Of a stretch of 24,887 nucleotides of DNA, positions 7,773 through 15,426 are shown one piece after another. Below the pieces are notes generated by a model. It was not told the origin of the DNA and ran no database searches. It saw only the letters and a program-made list of their open reading frames with translations. A program made the translations under genes and the position numbers. The stretch is from Bacteroidales bacterium (GTDB lineage: Bacteria > Bacteroidota > Bacteroidia > Bacteroidales > UBA932): contig JAEENZ010000198.1 in NCBI GenBank assembly GCA_016283985.1, positions 1 to 24,887 of the forward strand. The letters run 5' to 3'. Within the stretch, counting starts at the first letter, position 1. Every line of letters starts with the position of its first letter.

Positions 7773-8876
7773 ATGAACAAGAGACTGGCATCACTCGATA
7801 TCCTCCGCGGGGCGGACATGTTCCTGCTCCTTTTCCTGGGGCCCGTGGTTCGTGCCTTCTGCAAAGCGTATCCGGACGGCACTGCGTGGCTCTCCCATCA
7901 GTTCCAGCATGTGGGTTGGGAAGGATTCGTGCTCTGGGATATCATCATGCCTCTGTTCCTGTTCATGTCCGGCATCACCATTCCGTTTTCCATGGCAAAG
8001 TACAAGGAAGGCATCAGGCCGGACGGGAAGTTCTACCTTAAGCTCCTGAAGCGCTTCTGCCTGCTGTTCCTGCTGGGATGGCTGGTGCAGGGTAACCTGC
8101 TGGATTTCAGCTGGAAAGATTTCCATCCTTACGCCAATACTCTGCAGGCCATTGCGGTCGGATATGTAGTGGCCGCCCTGCTTTTCGTTCATTTCGGTTT
8201 CAGGTGGCAGATTGTCGCCGGGCTGGTGCTTTTCGCCGCCTACTGGATTGCCTTCGCCTGCACGGGGATGAACCTGGACGGGCAGGAAAACATCGCGATG
8301 GTAATCGATAAGGCCGTGATTGGCCCGCACCGCGATGGAGTGAAGTGGCTGGCGGACGGCACATGGCGTTTCCGGACAGGCTATCAATACACCTGGATCC
8401 TTTCCAGCCTGAACTTCGCCGTTACCGTGCTGCTGGGCTGCTTTGCCGGGCAGATGCTGCGTTCAGAGAAACGCTCTCCTGCCGGGCGCGCCGGGCTTGT
8501 AGCCATCGTGGGTCTTGCGCTAGTGGCAGCGGGGCTCGCCGTATCCCCGTATTTTCCCATAATCAAGAAAATCTGGAGCAGCAGCATGACGCTGTATTCG
8601 GGAGGAATCTGCTTCCTGCTGGTCGCCCTGACCTATTATATAGTGGATGTCCGGGAATGGCACAAGGGGCTGGACTGGCTGAAAATCTACGGAATGAATG
8701 CCATTACGGCCTACTGTATAGGCGAAATGATAAGTTTCACTTCCGTTTCGGAGTCTCTCCTCCACGGATTGGCAGGCCTTGGCTGGTATCCGGTGATAAT
8801 CGCTTTCGCCAATGCCTCCATCCTGTTCGGGATCCTCTATGTAATGTATAAGAATAAAGTGTTTTTGAAAGTATAG
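7773..8876 (+). CDS. DUF5009 / COG4299-type membrane acyltransferase (HGSNAT/NagX-like)
   Basis: A 367-residue polytopic inner-membrane protein with about ten hydrophobic segments, for example at residues ~15-30, 45-70, 88-107, 118-135, 145-162, 200-225, 232-250, 270-290, 305-325 and 340-360. The opening RLASLDILRGADMFLL and the DIIMPLFLFMSGITIPFSM segment are the signatures of the family related to lysosomal heparan-alpha-glucosaminide N-acetyltransferase, which moves acetyl groups from cytosolic acetyl-CoA across the membrane onto a sugar. In Bacteroidales, members often sit in glycan-use loci. It begins 1 nt after the preceding stop and ends overlapping a possible upstream GTG of the next gene, so it is surely part of this operon. 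Substrate unknown; sugar acetylation in the periplasm is inference. Confidence 0.85.
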   Translation: MNKRLASLDILRGADMFLLLFLGPVVRAFCKAYPDGTAWLSHQFQHVGWEGFVLWDIIMPLFLFMSGITIPFSMAKYKEGIRPDGKFYLKLLKRFCLLFLLGWLVQGNLLDFSWKDFHPYANTLQAIAVGYVVAALLFVHFGFRWQIVAGLVLFAAYWIAFACTGMNLDGQENIAMVIDKAVIGPHRDGVKWLADGTWRFRTGYQYTWILSSLNFAVTVLLGCFAGQMLRSEKRSPAGRAGLVAIVGLALVAAGLAVSPYFPIIKKIWSSSMTLYSGGICFLLVALTYYIVDVREWHKGLDWLKIYGMNAITAYCIGEMISFTSVSESLLHGLAGLGWYPVIIAFANASILFGILYVMYKNKVFLKV

Positions 8877-8881
8877 TGAAT

Positions 8882-10279
8882 ATGAAGAAATTGCTTCTTC
8901 TGACCGCTCTTCTTCTGAGCGTATGCGCCTGCAAGGACGCGAAGTCCGATTACGGCTACAGGATAAAGGGAAAACAGATTGTCTACAACACTCCGCCGCG
9001 CCCTGCCGGGCATCAGAGCATGCTGGGTTTTGCATGCGACCCGATAGAGACTGTACGGGTCGGCGTAATCGGTCTTGGTGACCGTGGAAGGGATGTTCCC
9101 AAGCGTATGGCGTATATCGAGCATGCATCGGTAGTTGCGCTGTGCGACCTGCTTCCCGAGCGCATCGAGCGTGCCCAGAAGAGCCTCGAAAAGAGGGGAG
9201 CGCCCCGCGCCATCCATGAGTTTTCGGGGGAAGAAGGCTGGAAGGAACTGTGCGAACTGGACGATATAGATCTGGTTTATCTTGCGGTGCCTTGGCAGAT
9301 GCACACGACCATGGCAGTCTATGCGATGGAGCACGGCAAGCACGTTGCCATCGAGGTGCCTGCCGCAACCAGCATCGAAGAATGCTGGGCGCTGGTGAAT
9401 ACATCCGAGCGTACCCGCCGCCATTGCATCATGCTTGAGAACTGCTGTTACGATTTCTTTGAGATAACCTGCCTGAACATGGCCCAGCAGGGTCTTTTCG
9501 GGGACGTGGTACATGTCGAGGGATCCTACATCCACAATCTCGATCCCTGGTGGGACAAGTATCAGGGCGACTGGCGCATGACCTACAACAAGGACCATCA
9601 CGGAGACGTGTATCCCACCCACGGCATCGGCCCTGTCTGCCAGGTGCTTAACATCCACCGCGGCGACAAGATGGATGTGCTGGTGTCAATGGATACGGAC
9701 GCCTTCTCCGGCCAGGCAAAGGCTGATGAACGTTATGGCGAAGGGAAGGTGAAGTACGAGAACGGCGACCTTACCGCCACCCTCATCCGCACCCGCAAGG
9801 GAAAGACCATACTCGTGGAGCACGACGTGGTGACGCCCCGTCCTTACAACCGTATGTACCAGATAGTCGGCACGAAGGGCTTTGCAAACAAGTATCCCGT
9901 CCGCGGACTTGCACTTGGAAGCGAAGGGCTGGAAGACGTGGCATATGACGATCTCGATGCGGAGAAGTTCATGAGCGATGCTCAGCGCGATTCCCTGCTC
10001 TCAGCGTTCAAGCATCCCATCGTCAAAGAAATCGAGGCCCTCGCACGCAAGGTCGGCGGCCACGGAGGCATGGATTTCATTATGGACTACCGCCTCATAT
10101 ACTGCCTCCACAACGGCCTTCCCCTCGACGAAGATGTGTACGATGCTGCGGAATGGAGCTCGCTCGTCGAACTTACGGAAGTCTCCATCAAGCATGGTTC
10201 CATGCCTGTCGTCATGCCCGATTTCACCCGCGGGGAATGGGACAGGCTGCCAGGACTCAGTTTTGCGACAGTTGATTAG
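8882..10279 (+). CDS. GH109-type NAD-dependent glycosidase lipoprotein (Gfo/Idh/MocA fold; alpha-N-acetylgalactosaminidase-like)
   Basis: 465 residues. The N-terminus MKKLLLLTALLLSVCACKD is a lipoprotein signal; Cys17 (preceded by V-C-A) is the best lipidation site, with Cys15 an alternative. Residues ~58-175 form the Rossmann domain with VGVIGLGDRG (G64, G66, G69), followed by AIEVPAATS. The C-terminal domain carries the GH109 hallmarks: MLENCCYDFFE, HGDVYPTHGIGPV (Y244, H247 in the YPTH motif, matching active-site Tyr and His known in the family), GGHGGMDFIMDYRLI, and MPDFTRGEW. Family members retain the sugar bond by an NAD-dependent oxidation-elimination route and release N-acetylgalactosamine. 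ATG 8882 was chosen over GTG 8876, which overlaps the previous stop, because it gives the normal signal-peptide length. Last gene of the enzyme run. Confidence 0.85.
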   Translation: MKKLLLLTALLLSVCACKDAKSDYGYRIKGKQIVYNTPPRPAGHQSMLGFACDPIETVRVGVIGLGDRGRDVPKRMAYIEHASVVALCDLLPERIERAQKSLEKRGAPRAIHEFSGEEGWKELCELDDIDLVYLAVPWQMHTTMAVYAMEHGKHVAIEVPAATSIEECWALVNTSERTRRHCIMLENCCYDFFEITCLNMAQQGLFGDVVHVEGSYIHNLDPWWDKYQGDWRMTYNKDHHGDVYPTHGIGPVCQVLNIHRGDKMDVLVSMDTDAFSGQAKADERYGEGKVKYENGDLTATLIRTRKGKTILVEHDVVTPRPYNRMYQIVGTKGFANKYPVRGLALGSEGLEDVAYDDLDAEKFMSDAQRDSLLSAFKHPIVKEIEALARKVGGHGGMDFIMDYRLIYCLHNGLPLDEDVYDAAEWSSLVELTEVSIKHGSMPVVMPDFTRGEWDRLPGLSFATVD

Positions 10280-10308
10280 TGGGAGGAACCGTAACCGGAA
10301 ACGCTGTT

Positions 10309-10338
10309 TTTGTTTTTAAGAATAATTGACTATTTTTG
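10309..10338 (+). promoter_or_regulatory. Promoter of the ECF sigma / FecR / SusCD operon
   Basis: TATTTTTG at 10331-10338 fits TAnnTTTG, and a TTTG at 10309-10312 lies 18 nt upstream, so both elements of a housekeeping Bacteroidota promoter are present. It lies in the ~70-nt gap between the GH109 gene and the sigma gene. Transcription would begin a few nt before the ATG at 10350, giving a leader of under ~10 nt. The T-rich run at 10307-10317 belongs to this element; I see no convincing hairpin before it. Confidence 0.7.
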
Positions 10339-10349
10339 TCATTACTGGT

Positions 10350-10922
10350 ATGACAGAAGTAGAATTCTCCAGAGTCTACCTTGATACTTACAAGGATCTG
10401 TGTCTCATGGCCTTGAGATACGTCCATTCTGTATCAGTAGCGGAAGATATTGTGCAGGACGCTTTCTGCAAGGTACTTGTACGACGCCCGGATACTTTCT
10501 CCTTCGAAGACAGTTCCCAGACAAAGGCATATATGTGGAAGGTCGTCCGGAACAGGGCGATAGACTGGTGCCGTAAGCATTCAGGACGTTCCACAAGCCT
10601 TGAGGAGAAGATGGTGGATACGGAATTGTCCGCATTGGTGGACGAATTGTTTTCTCCGGAAAGTTACGGTGCATACGATTACGATTTGATGTCAGACACT
10701 TTGCAAGAAGCTATCGATGCACTTTCGCCACGTGCCAGGGAGGTTTTCAAATTACGTCGCGAAGAAGGTCTCACAAATAAGGATGTCGCCCAGAAACTCG
10801 GTGTTACCATAAAGGCTGTTGAAAAGCAGATGACCCATTGCCTGAAGAGTATCAGGGCTGCTCTAAAATTGAAAGGGATACCGTTTTTATCTTTGATTCT
10901 GTTTTTTTCTTCTATAAGGTAG
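10350..10922 (+). CDS. ECF-type RNA polymerase sigma factor (Bacteroidota PUL type)
   Basis: A 190-residue sigma-70 family factor of the extracytoplasmic-function group. Region 2 spans ~10-80 with VAEDIVQDAFCKVL and MWKVVRNRAIDW, the core-binding and -10-reading helices. Region 4 spans ~120-175 with IDALSPRAREVFKLRREEG followed by the helix-turn-helix LTNKDVAQKLGVTIKAVEKQM. There is no region 3. ATG 10350 is preferred to the in-frame TTG at 10326, which lies upstream of and within the promoter element. The hydrophobic tail (FLSLILFFSSIR) is odd but common in this family in Bacteroidales. It is followed after 32 nt by its FecR anti-sigma factor, so activity is presumably released when the cognate SusC is occupied. 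Confidence 0.93.
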   Translation: MTEVEFSRVYLDTYKDLCLMALRYVHSVSVAEDIVQDAFCKVLVRRPDTFSFEDSSQTKAYMWKVVRNRAIDWCRKHSGRSTSLEEKMVDTELSALVDELFSPESYGAYDYDLMSDTLQEAIDALSPRAREVFKLRREEGLTNKDVAQKLGVTIKAVEKQMTHCLKSIRAALKLKGIPFLSLILFFSSIR

Positions 10923-10954
10923 GGTAACAGTTCCGTTTTTCGTGATTTGTATTG

Positions 10955-12073
10955 ATGAATCACGAAACAGAACTTTTCAGGAGGTATCTGGACGGCAAGG
11001 CCGGACCAGAGGAGAAGCGGTTGCTGCTGGATTATCTGAAGAATCACGAAGGAGCCAGGGAGGAACTGCTGCCCGCATATACCCGGTGGGCGGATGAAAT
11101 GGGGAATAACTTCAATCCCTATACTTCATTGGATAATGTCTTGGGCAGGTTGTCACGGAGACGTACAATGTGGGTTCCGGTTCTGGCAGTTGCCGCCGCT
11201 GCCATTGCAGCCCTGTTTATAATCAATCCTTTCCACAGGAATCAGGGAGCATCCATTCCAAATGCAGAAGCGGAATTGTATACTTGGCCGGAGTCCGAAA
11301 AACCGGAAGTTTTGCTGGCAGACGGGCAGGTTGTATGCTCCGAGTCTATCGAGATGCAGATTTCATGCACTGGTTCGGGAATCCGCATTGACGGACAGGA
11401 TTATGCAATACCTTCAACGTCAAAGGCCCAGTGTCTGGTTACAGTTCCTTACGGTCACCGTGCGTTCGTGCAATTTGCCGATGGCTCAGTAGTTCACATG
11501 AACTCTCATTCCAGAATCCTGTTCCCCTTATCTTTCGGAAAAGAACGCAGCCTCCGTATGACAGGAGAAGCCCTCTTTGATGTCAGCAGAGATGAAAAGA
11601 GACCATTTACGGTTGAAACAGGCAACGTATGCGTGAGGGTATTGGGCACCCGTTTTCTGGTATCCGGAAACAGAGAGGAGACACACCGAGTGGCACTCGT
11701 GTCTGGTTCAGTAAACGTATCGGTTGGCGATTCGAATGAACAGTCAGTAACTCTTGTTCCCAATCAGATGTATACTCTGGACAATAATGGCAAAATCAAT
11801 ATTGAGGACGTTCCTGACATTCATGGTCTTTATGACTGGGCCGACGGGGTTTACAGGGCGGATGGCACATCCATGCAGGAACTCCTTGCTTTCCTCAGCA
11901 GGTACTATGGAGAAAGCATAGAATGCGGCCCCTCCATAGCCGAGATAGCCTGTACGGGCACATTGAACTTGAGGGCTACGGTATCCGAAATGCTTTCGGA
12001 CCTTGCCATGATATTTCCCATTACAAGCCATAGGCAGAACGGAGTTTGGTTTGTATCTATATCTAGCAAATAA
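10955..12073 (+). CDS. FecR-family anti-sigma factor
   Basis: A 372-residue single-pass inner-membrane protein. The cytosolic N-terminal part (1-~70) carries the sigma-binding FecR_N-type helices. One membrane segment lies at ~72-92 (VPVLAVAAAAIAALFII). The periplasmic FecR domain spans ~165-260 (GHRAFVQFADGSVVHMNSHS, GEALFDVSRDEKRPFTVET, VRVLGTRFLVS). A C-terminal DUF4974 domain spans ~298-370 and in known systems contacts the STN domain of the partner SusC. ATG 10955 is used rather than TTG 10952, which adds one residue. Only 6 nt separate it from susC, so signal receptor and anti-sigma factor are co-transcribed. Confidence 0.92.
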   Translation: MNHETELFRRYLDGKAGPEEKRLLLDYLKNHEGAREELLPAYTRWADEMGNNFNPYTSLDNVLGRLSRRRTMWVPVLAVAAAAIAALFIINPFHRNQGASIPNAEAELYTWPESEKPEVLLADGQVVCSESIEMQISCTGSGIRIDGQDYAIPSTSKAQCLVTVPYGHRAFVQFADGSVVHMNSHSRILFPLSFGKERSLRMTGEALFDVSRDEKRPFTVETGNVCVRVLGTRFLVSGNREETHRVALVSGSVNVSVGDSNEQSVTLVPNQMYTLDNNGKINIEDVPDIHGLYDWADGVYRADGTSMQELLAFLSRYYGESIECGPSIAEIACTGTLNLRATVSEMLSDLAMIFPITSHRQNGVWFVSISSK

Positions 12074-12079
12074 AGTCTT

Positions 12080-15000
12080 ATGCGAAAAATCATACATCTA
12101 ATTTGCTTGCTCTTCCTGTTCGGTTGGATTGCCGGAGCTCAGGAGTCTGGAAACAGATTGAGTTTTCCTGCCGAGTCCAGAACTGTTGGAGAGACCATCC
12201 GTCTGATAGAAAAACAAAGTGGGTATTCGTTCTTTTATCAGACTAATACTATCGACCTCTCACGTAAAGTAGTGATTGGCGCCGATAAGGAGACAGTGGA
12301 ACAGGTCCTGACAAAATTGTTCAACGGTACATCCGACAGTTGGTCGGTGTCCGGGAAGCAGGTTTACCTAAAGCACAGTGAACAGTCGACTGTTTCTGCC
12401 GTTCCTGAGAAAAAGGGTCCTCAAAAAAGATCGGTTACAGGTACTGTATACGACGCAACGGACGGCTTGCCTGTCATTGGCGCAGGTATACAAATTAAAG
12501 GTACGCGCGAGGGAACGGTAACTGATGTGGATGGTCACTTTACCATTGAGATAGCAGGGGAAAGCGCCGAAATCATCGTGAGTTCGCTTGGTTACAAGGA
12601 TCTGCCGGTTTTCATTACGGATCAGGGTGTGATCGAGGCAAGGATGGAGCCCGACAATGAAGTGTTGAGCGAAGTAGTGGTAGTTGGTGCCGGTACACAG
12701 CGCAGGGTATCCGTCACCGGTGCAGTTGCAGCAATCGACGGCAATTCCTTGAGCGCTCCGACATCTTCCCTTACCAACACTTTGGCTGGAAAACTGGCAG
12801 GTGTCATTTCAGTAACATCCAGCGGCCAGCCAGGTAGCACTTCAGAATTCTATATCCGTGGTATTTCCACCTTTGGAGGCCGCACGTCTCCTCTTATCCT
12901 GCTCGATGGAGTGGAGATCACAGCTTCCGACCTGAACAACATACCTGCAGAATCCATAGAGTCTTTCTCCATCCTGAAAGATGCCTCCGCTACTGCTATC
13001 TATGGAGCACGAGGCGCAAACGGTGTAATGATTGTCACCACCAAAACTGGAACAGAGAATACCAAGGCCAGGATCAACGTAACGATGGAAACGTCTGTCC
13101 TGAAGCCTGTCAATATAGTGCAGTATGCCGATGGCGCCACTTACATGGAAGCTTACAACAATGCCCAGCTGGCCCGTAATCCCAATGTGGAAGTACGTTA
13201 CTCCCAGGCAGACATAGACAATACCAGGAACGGTGTCAATCCTTATATCTGGCCCGATGTGGACTGGTATAACCTGATGTTCCGCGACTATTCCATGAGC
13301 CAGCGCAGCAATGTAAACATCTCAGGCGGTGGTTCGCGCGTCACTTATTATATGAGTATGCAGATGAACCATGACGGAGGCATACTCGACGTGCCGCAGA
13401 ACTATTCGTTCGACAACAACTATAACCGCTGGCTCTACACCTTCCAGAACAACATCGGTTATCAGATAACGCCGTCTACGAAGATGACCCTGAAAATGAA
13501 CGCTCAGATAATCAATCAGAAGAGCCCTTCGACCTCAGCCAATTCCATCTTCCAGGCTATCTACAACAATACCCCGGTGTCATTCCCGGCCATATTTGAT
13601 GACCAGGAAGGATACAACCATCTCCTGTTCGGTTCACAGATAATGAGTGCCGGCCGGTTCTATACGAACCCGTATGCCAACATGCTCAATACCTTCCAGG
13701 AGACGAATACCAATAAGCTCAATATTTCTGTAACTCTCAATCAGAAACTGGATGTCATTACTGAGGGACTTTCGGTGAATGCACTGGTTAATTTCAACAA
13801 CTATGCTTCCACCTGGTATACGCGTTCGCTCAGTCCATATCTGTACAATGTCTATCCGGGAAGTTATGATCCGGCGAACCCAGTCACATATAGATTGAAT
13901 GAGTTGCAGGTGGGTACCGAATATGTGAGCCAGTCAGGCATTTCGACTTCTACAAACAATACGTTTTATCTTGATGGACGGCTCAATTATGAGCGCTCTT
14001 TCGGGCATCACAACGTTACGGCCATGTTGATGTACATGATGCGACAGTATCGCAGTGGTGTGCTGCCAAACCGCAACCAGGGTTTCTCCGGGCGTTTTAC
14101 ATACGATTGGTACAACCGTTATCTCGTTGAGCTGAACTTCGGTTATAATGGCACGGAAAGGCTTGCAGAAGGGGAACGTTTTGAGTTGTTCCCTGCCATA
14201 TCCGTTGGCTGGGTTCCTTCCAGCGAACCATTCTGGAAGCCAATGCGTACGTACATAGACCATCTTAAGTTCCGAGGTTCCTATGGTCTTGTTGGAAGTG
14301 ACGAAACGGGCTCTTCCGCCGGTGCTGCTCACTTCCTTTACGAGAATTCAGTAAGTATGAGCGGGGGAGAGACTTTCCGTACTGGTTATACAGGCAACAC
14401 AGCACGCACAGGTCCTTCCGTTACTTCGTATGCAGTTATGAATGCACACTGGGAGCGCGCGAAAGAACTGGATCTGGGTGTTGACATGGAGCTTTTCGAG
14501 CAGTTGAACGTCACGTTTGACTGGTATTACAACCAGCGTGAACGCATTCTGATGAAGAGGGCCTCTTTCCCAAAGAGTCTGGGATATGCCTCTACAGTGC
14601 CATGGAGTAATATAGGTAAAGTGGACAATAATGGCATTGAACTTAGCATCAAATGGAAGAAACAAATTAAAAAGGATCTGCTTGTAGATATGCGTTTCAA
14701 TTATACATATGCACGGAACAAGTATGTGTATGTTGATGAACCGGATTATCCTTACATATGGCAGACGGAAACCGGCAAGCCCCTTAGTCGGATGACTGGT
14801 TACATTGCAGAAGGGCTGTTCCAGAGCGAGGAAGAGATTGCTATGAGCGCAGACCAGTCCAGTTTTGGTTCTTCGGTGATGGTTGGAGATATCAAATACC
14901 GCGATGTGAACGGAGATGGCAAAATTACCACCGTCGACAGGGTGATGCTTTCTCCTTACGGATCGATGCCCCGCATACAATATGGATTCGGTTTAAGTAT

Positions 15001-15421
15001 CAACTGGAAGAAACTGGATTTCAGCGTGTATTTCAACGGCTCCGCGAAAAGGAATATCATGCTTTCCGGCTTTGAGCCTTTCATCGCCGATGACTCCAAC
15101 GATCACAACCTTATGCAGTGGATAGCCGATGGCTATTGGCGTGAAGGCGCTGACAACAGCAATGCCACATACCCCAGGCTCGGTTTGCTAAAGAGCAACA
15201 TCTACAATAACCGGCAGCCGTCCAGTTTCTGGATGCGCAAGGCTGATTTCTTCCGTTTCAAAACCCTTGAACTCGGTTGGTCCTTCCCCTTTGGAAGAGT
15301 TTATGTCAGCGGTGACAACATTGCCGTTTGGTCACCGTTCAAGTATTGGGATCCGGAGTTGAGTTACTATTCCTATCCTCTCTCCAGGACAATCAATCTT
15401 GGTTTCCAATTTAAGTTTTGA
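12080..15421 (+). CDS. SusC/RagA-family TonB-dependent transporter with STN signalling domain
   Basis: A 1113-residue outer-membrane barrel that imports glycan oligosaccharides with energy from TonB. After a signal peptide (1-~20) an STN domain occupies ~25-100 (SRTVGETIRLIEKQSGYSFF), which marks transporters that signal through FecR. A carboxypeptidase-regulatory-like domain follows at ~115-195 (VTGTVYDATDGLPVIGAGIQ), then a TonB-box-like EVVVVGAG from residue 198, and the plug with AGKLAGVISVTSSGQPGS, YIRGISTFGG and the SILKDASATAIYGARGANGV signature. The remainder is beta-barrel, ending in Phe (GFQFKF) as required for outer-membrane insertion. The length fits the family. The next gene, susD-like, starts 5 nt after the stop. 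Substrate cannot be read from the sequence. Confidence 0.95.
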   Translation: MRKIIHLICLLFLFGWIAGAQESGNRLSFPAESRTVGETIRLIEKQSGYSFFYQTNTIDLSRKVVIGADKETVEQVLTKLFNGTSDSWSVSGKQVYLKHSEQSTVSAVPEKKGPQKRSVTGTVYDATDGLPVIGAGIQIKGTREGTVTDVDGHFTIEIAGESAEIIVSSLGYKDLPVFITDQGVIEARMEPDNEVLSEVVVVGAGTQRRVSVTGAVAAIDGNSLSAPTSSLTNTLAGKLAGVISVTSSGQPGSTSEFYIRGISTFGGRTSPLILLDGVEITASDLNNIPAESIESFSILKDASATAIYGARGANGVMIVTTKTGTENTKARINVTMETSVLKPVNIVQYADGATYMEAYNNAQLARNPNVEVRYSQADIDNTRNGVNPYIWPDVDWYNLMFRDYSMSQRSNVNISGGGSRVTYYMSMQMNHDGGILDVPQNYSFDNNYNRWLYTFQNNIGYQITPSTKMTLKMNAQIINQKSPSTSANSIFQAIYNNTPVSFPAIFDDQEGYNHLLFGSQIMSAGRFYTNPYANMLNTFQETNTNKLNISVTLNQKLDVITEGLSVNALVNFNNYASTWYTRSLSPYLYNVYPGSYDPANPVTYRLNELQVGTEYVSQSGISTSTNNTFYLDGRLNYERSFGHHNVTAMLMYMMRQYRSGVLPNRNQGFSGRFTYDWYNRYLVELNFGYNGTERLAEGERFELFPAISVGWVPSSEPFWKPMRTYIDHLKFRGSYGLVGSDETGSSAGAAHFLYENSVSMSGGETFRTGYTGNTARTGPSVTSYAVMNAHWERAKELDLGVDMELFEQLNVTFDWYYNQRERILMKRASFPKSLGYASTVPWSNIGKVDNNGIELSIKWKKQIKKDLLVDMRFNYTYARNKYVYVDEPDYPYIWQTETGKPLSRMTGYIAEGLFQSEEEIAMSADQSSFGSSVMVGDIKYRDVNGDGKITTVDRVMLSPYGSMPRIQYGFGLSINWKKLDFSVYFNGSAKRNIMLSGFEPFIADDSNDHNLMQWIADGYWREGADNSNATYPRLGLLKSNIYNNRQPSSFWMRKADFFRFKTLELGWSFPFGRVYVSGDNIAVWSPFKYWDPELSYYSYPLSRTINLGFQFKF

Positions 15422-15426
15422 CGACT

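Noticed and set aside
10281..10295. ECF-type -35 motif (GGAAC) upstream of the sigma gene
   Set aside because: A five-base match without a supporting -10 at proper spacing is too weak; kept only as a place to look when testing autoregulation.
10283..10318. Rho-independent terminator after the GH109 gene, suggested by the T-rich run
   Set aside because: Only a 3-bp stem (CCG/CGG) can be drawn before the T-run, and the T-rich part is better explained as the -33 region of the sigma promoter.
10326..10349. TTG start for the sigma factor 24 nt upstream of the ATG
   Set aside because: It would place the start before and inside the TAnnTTTG promoter element, and the added residues are not part of the ECF family.
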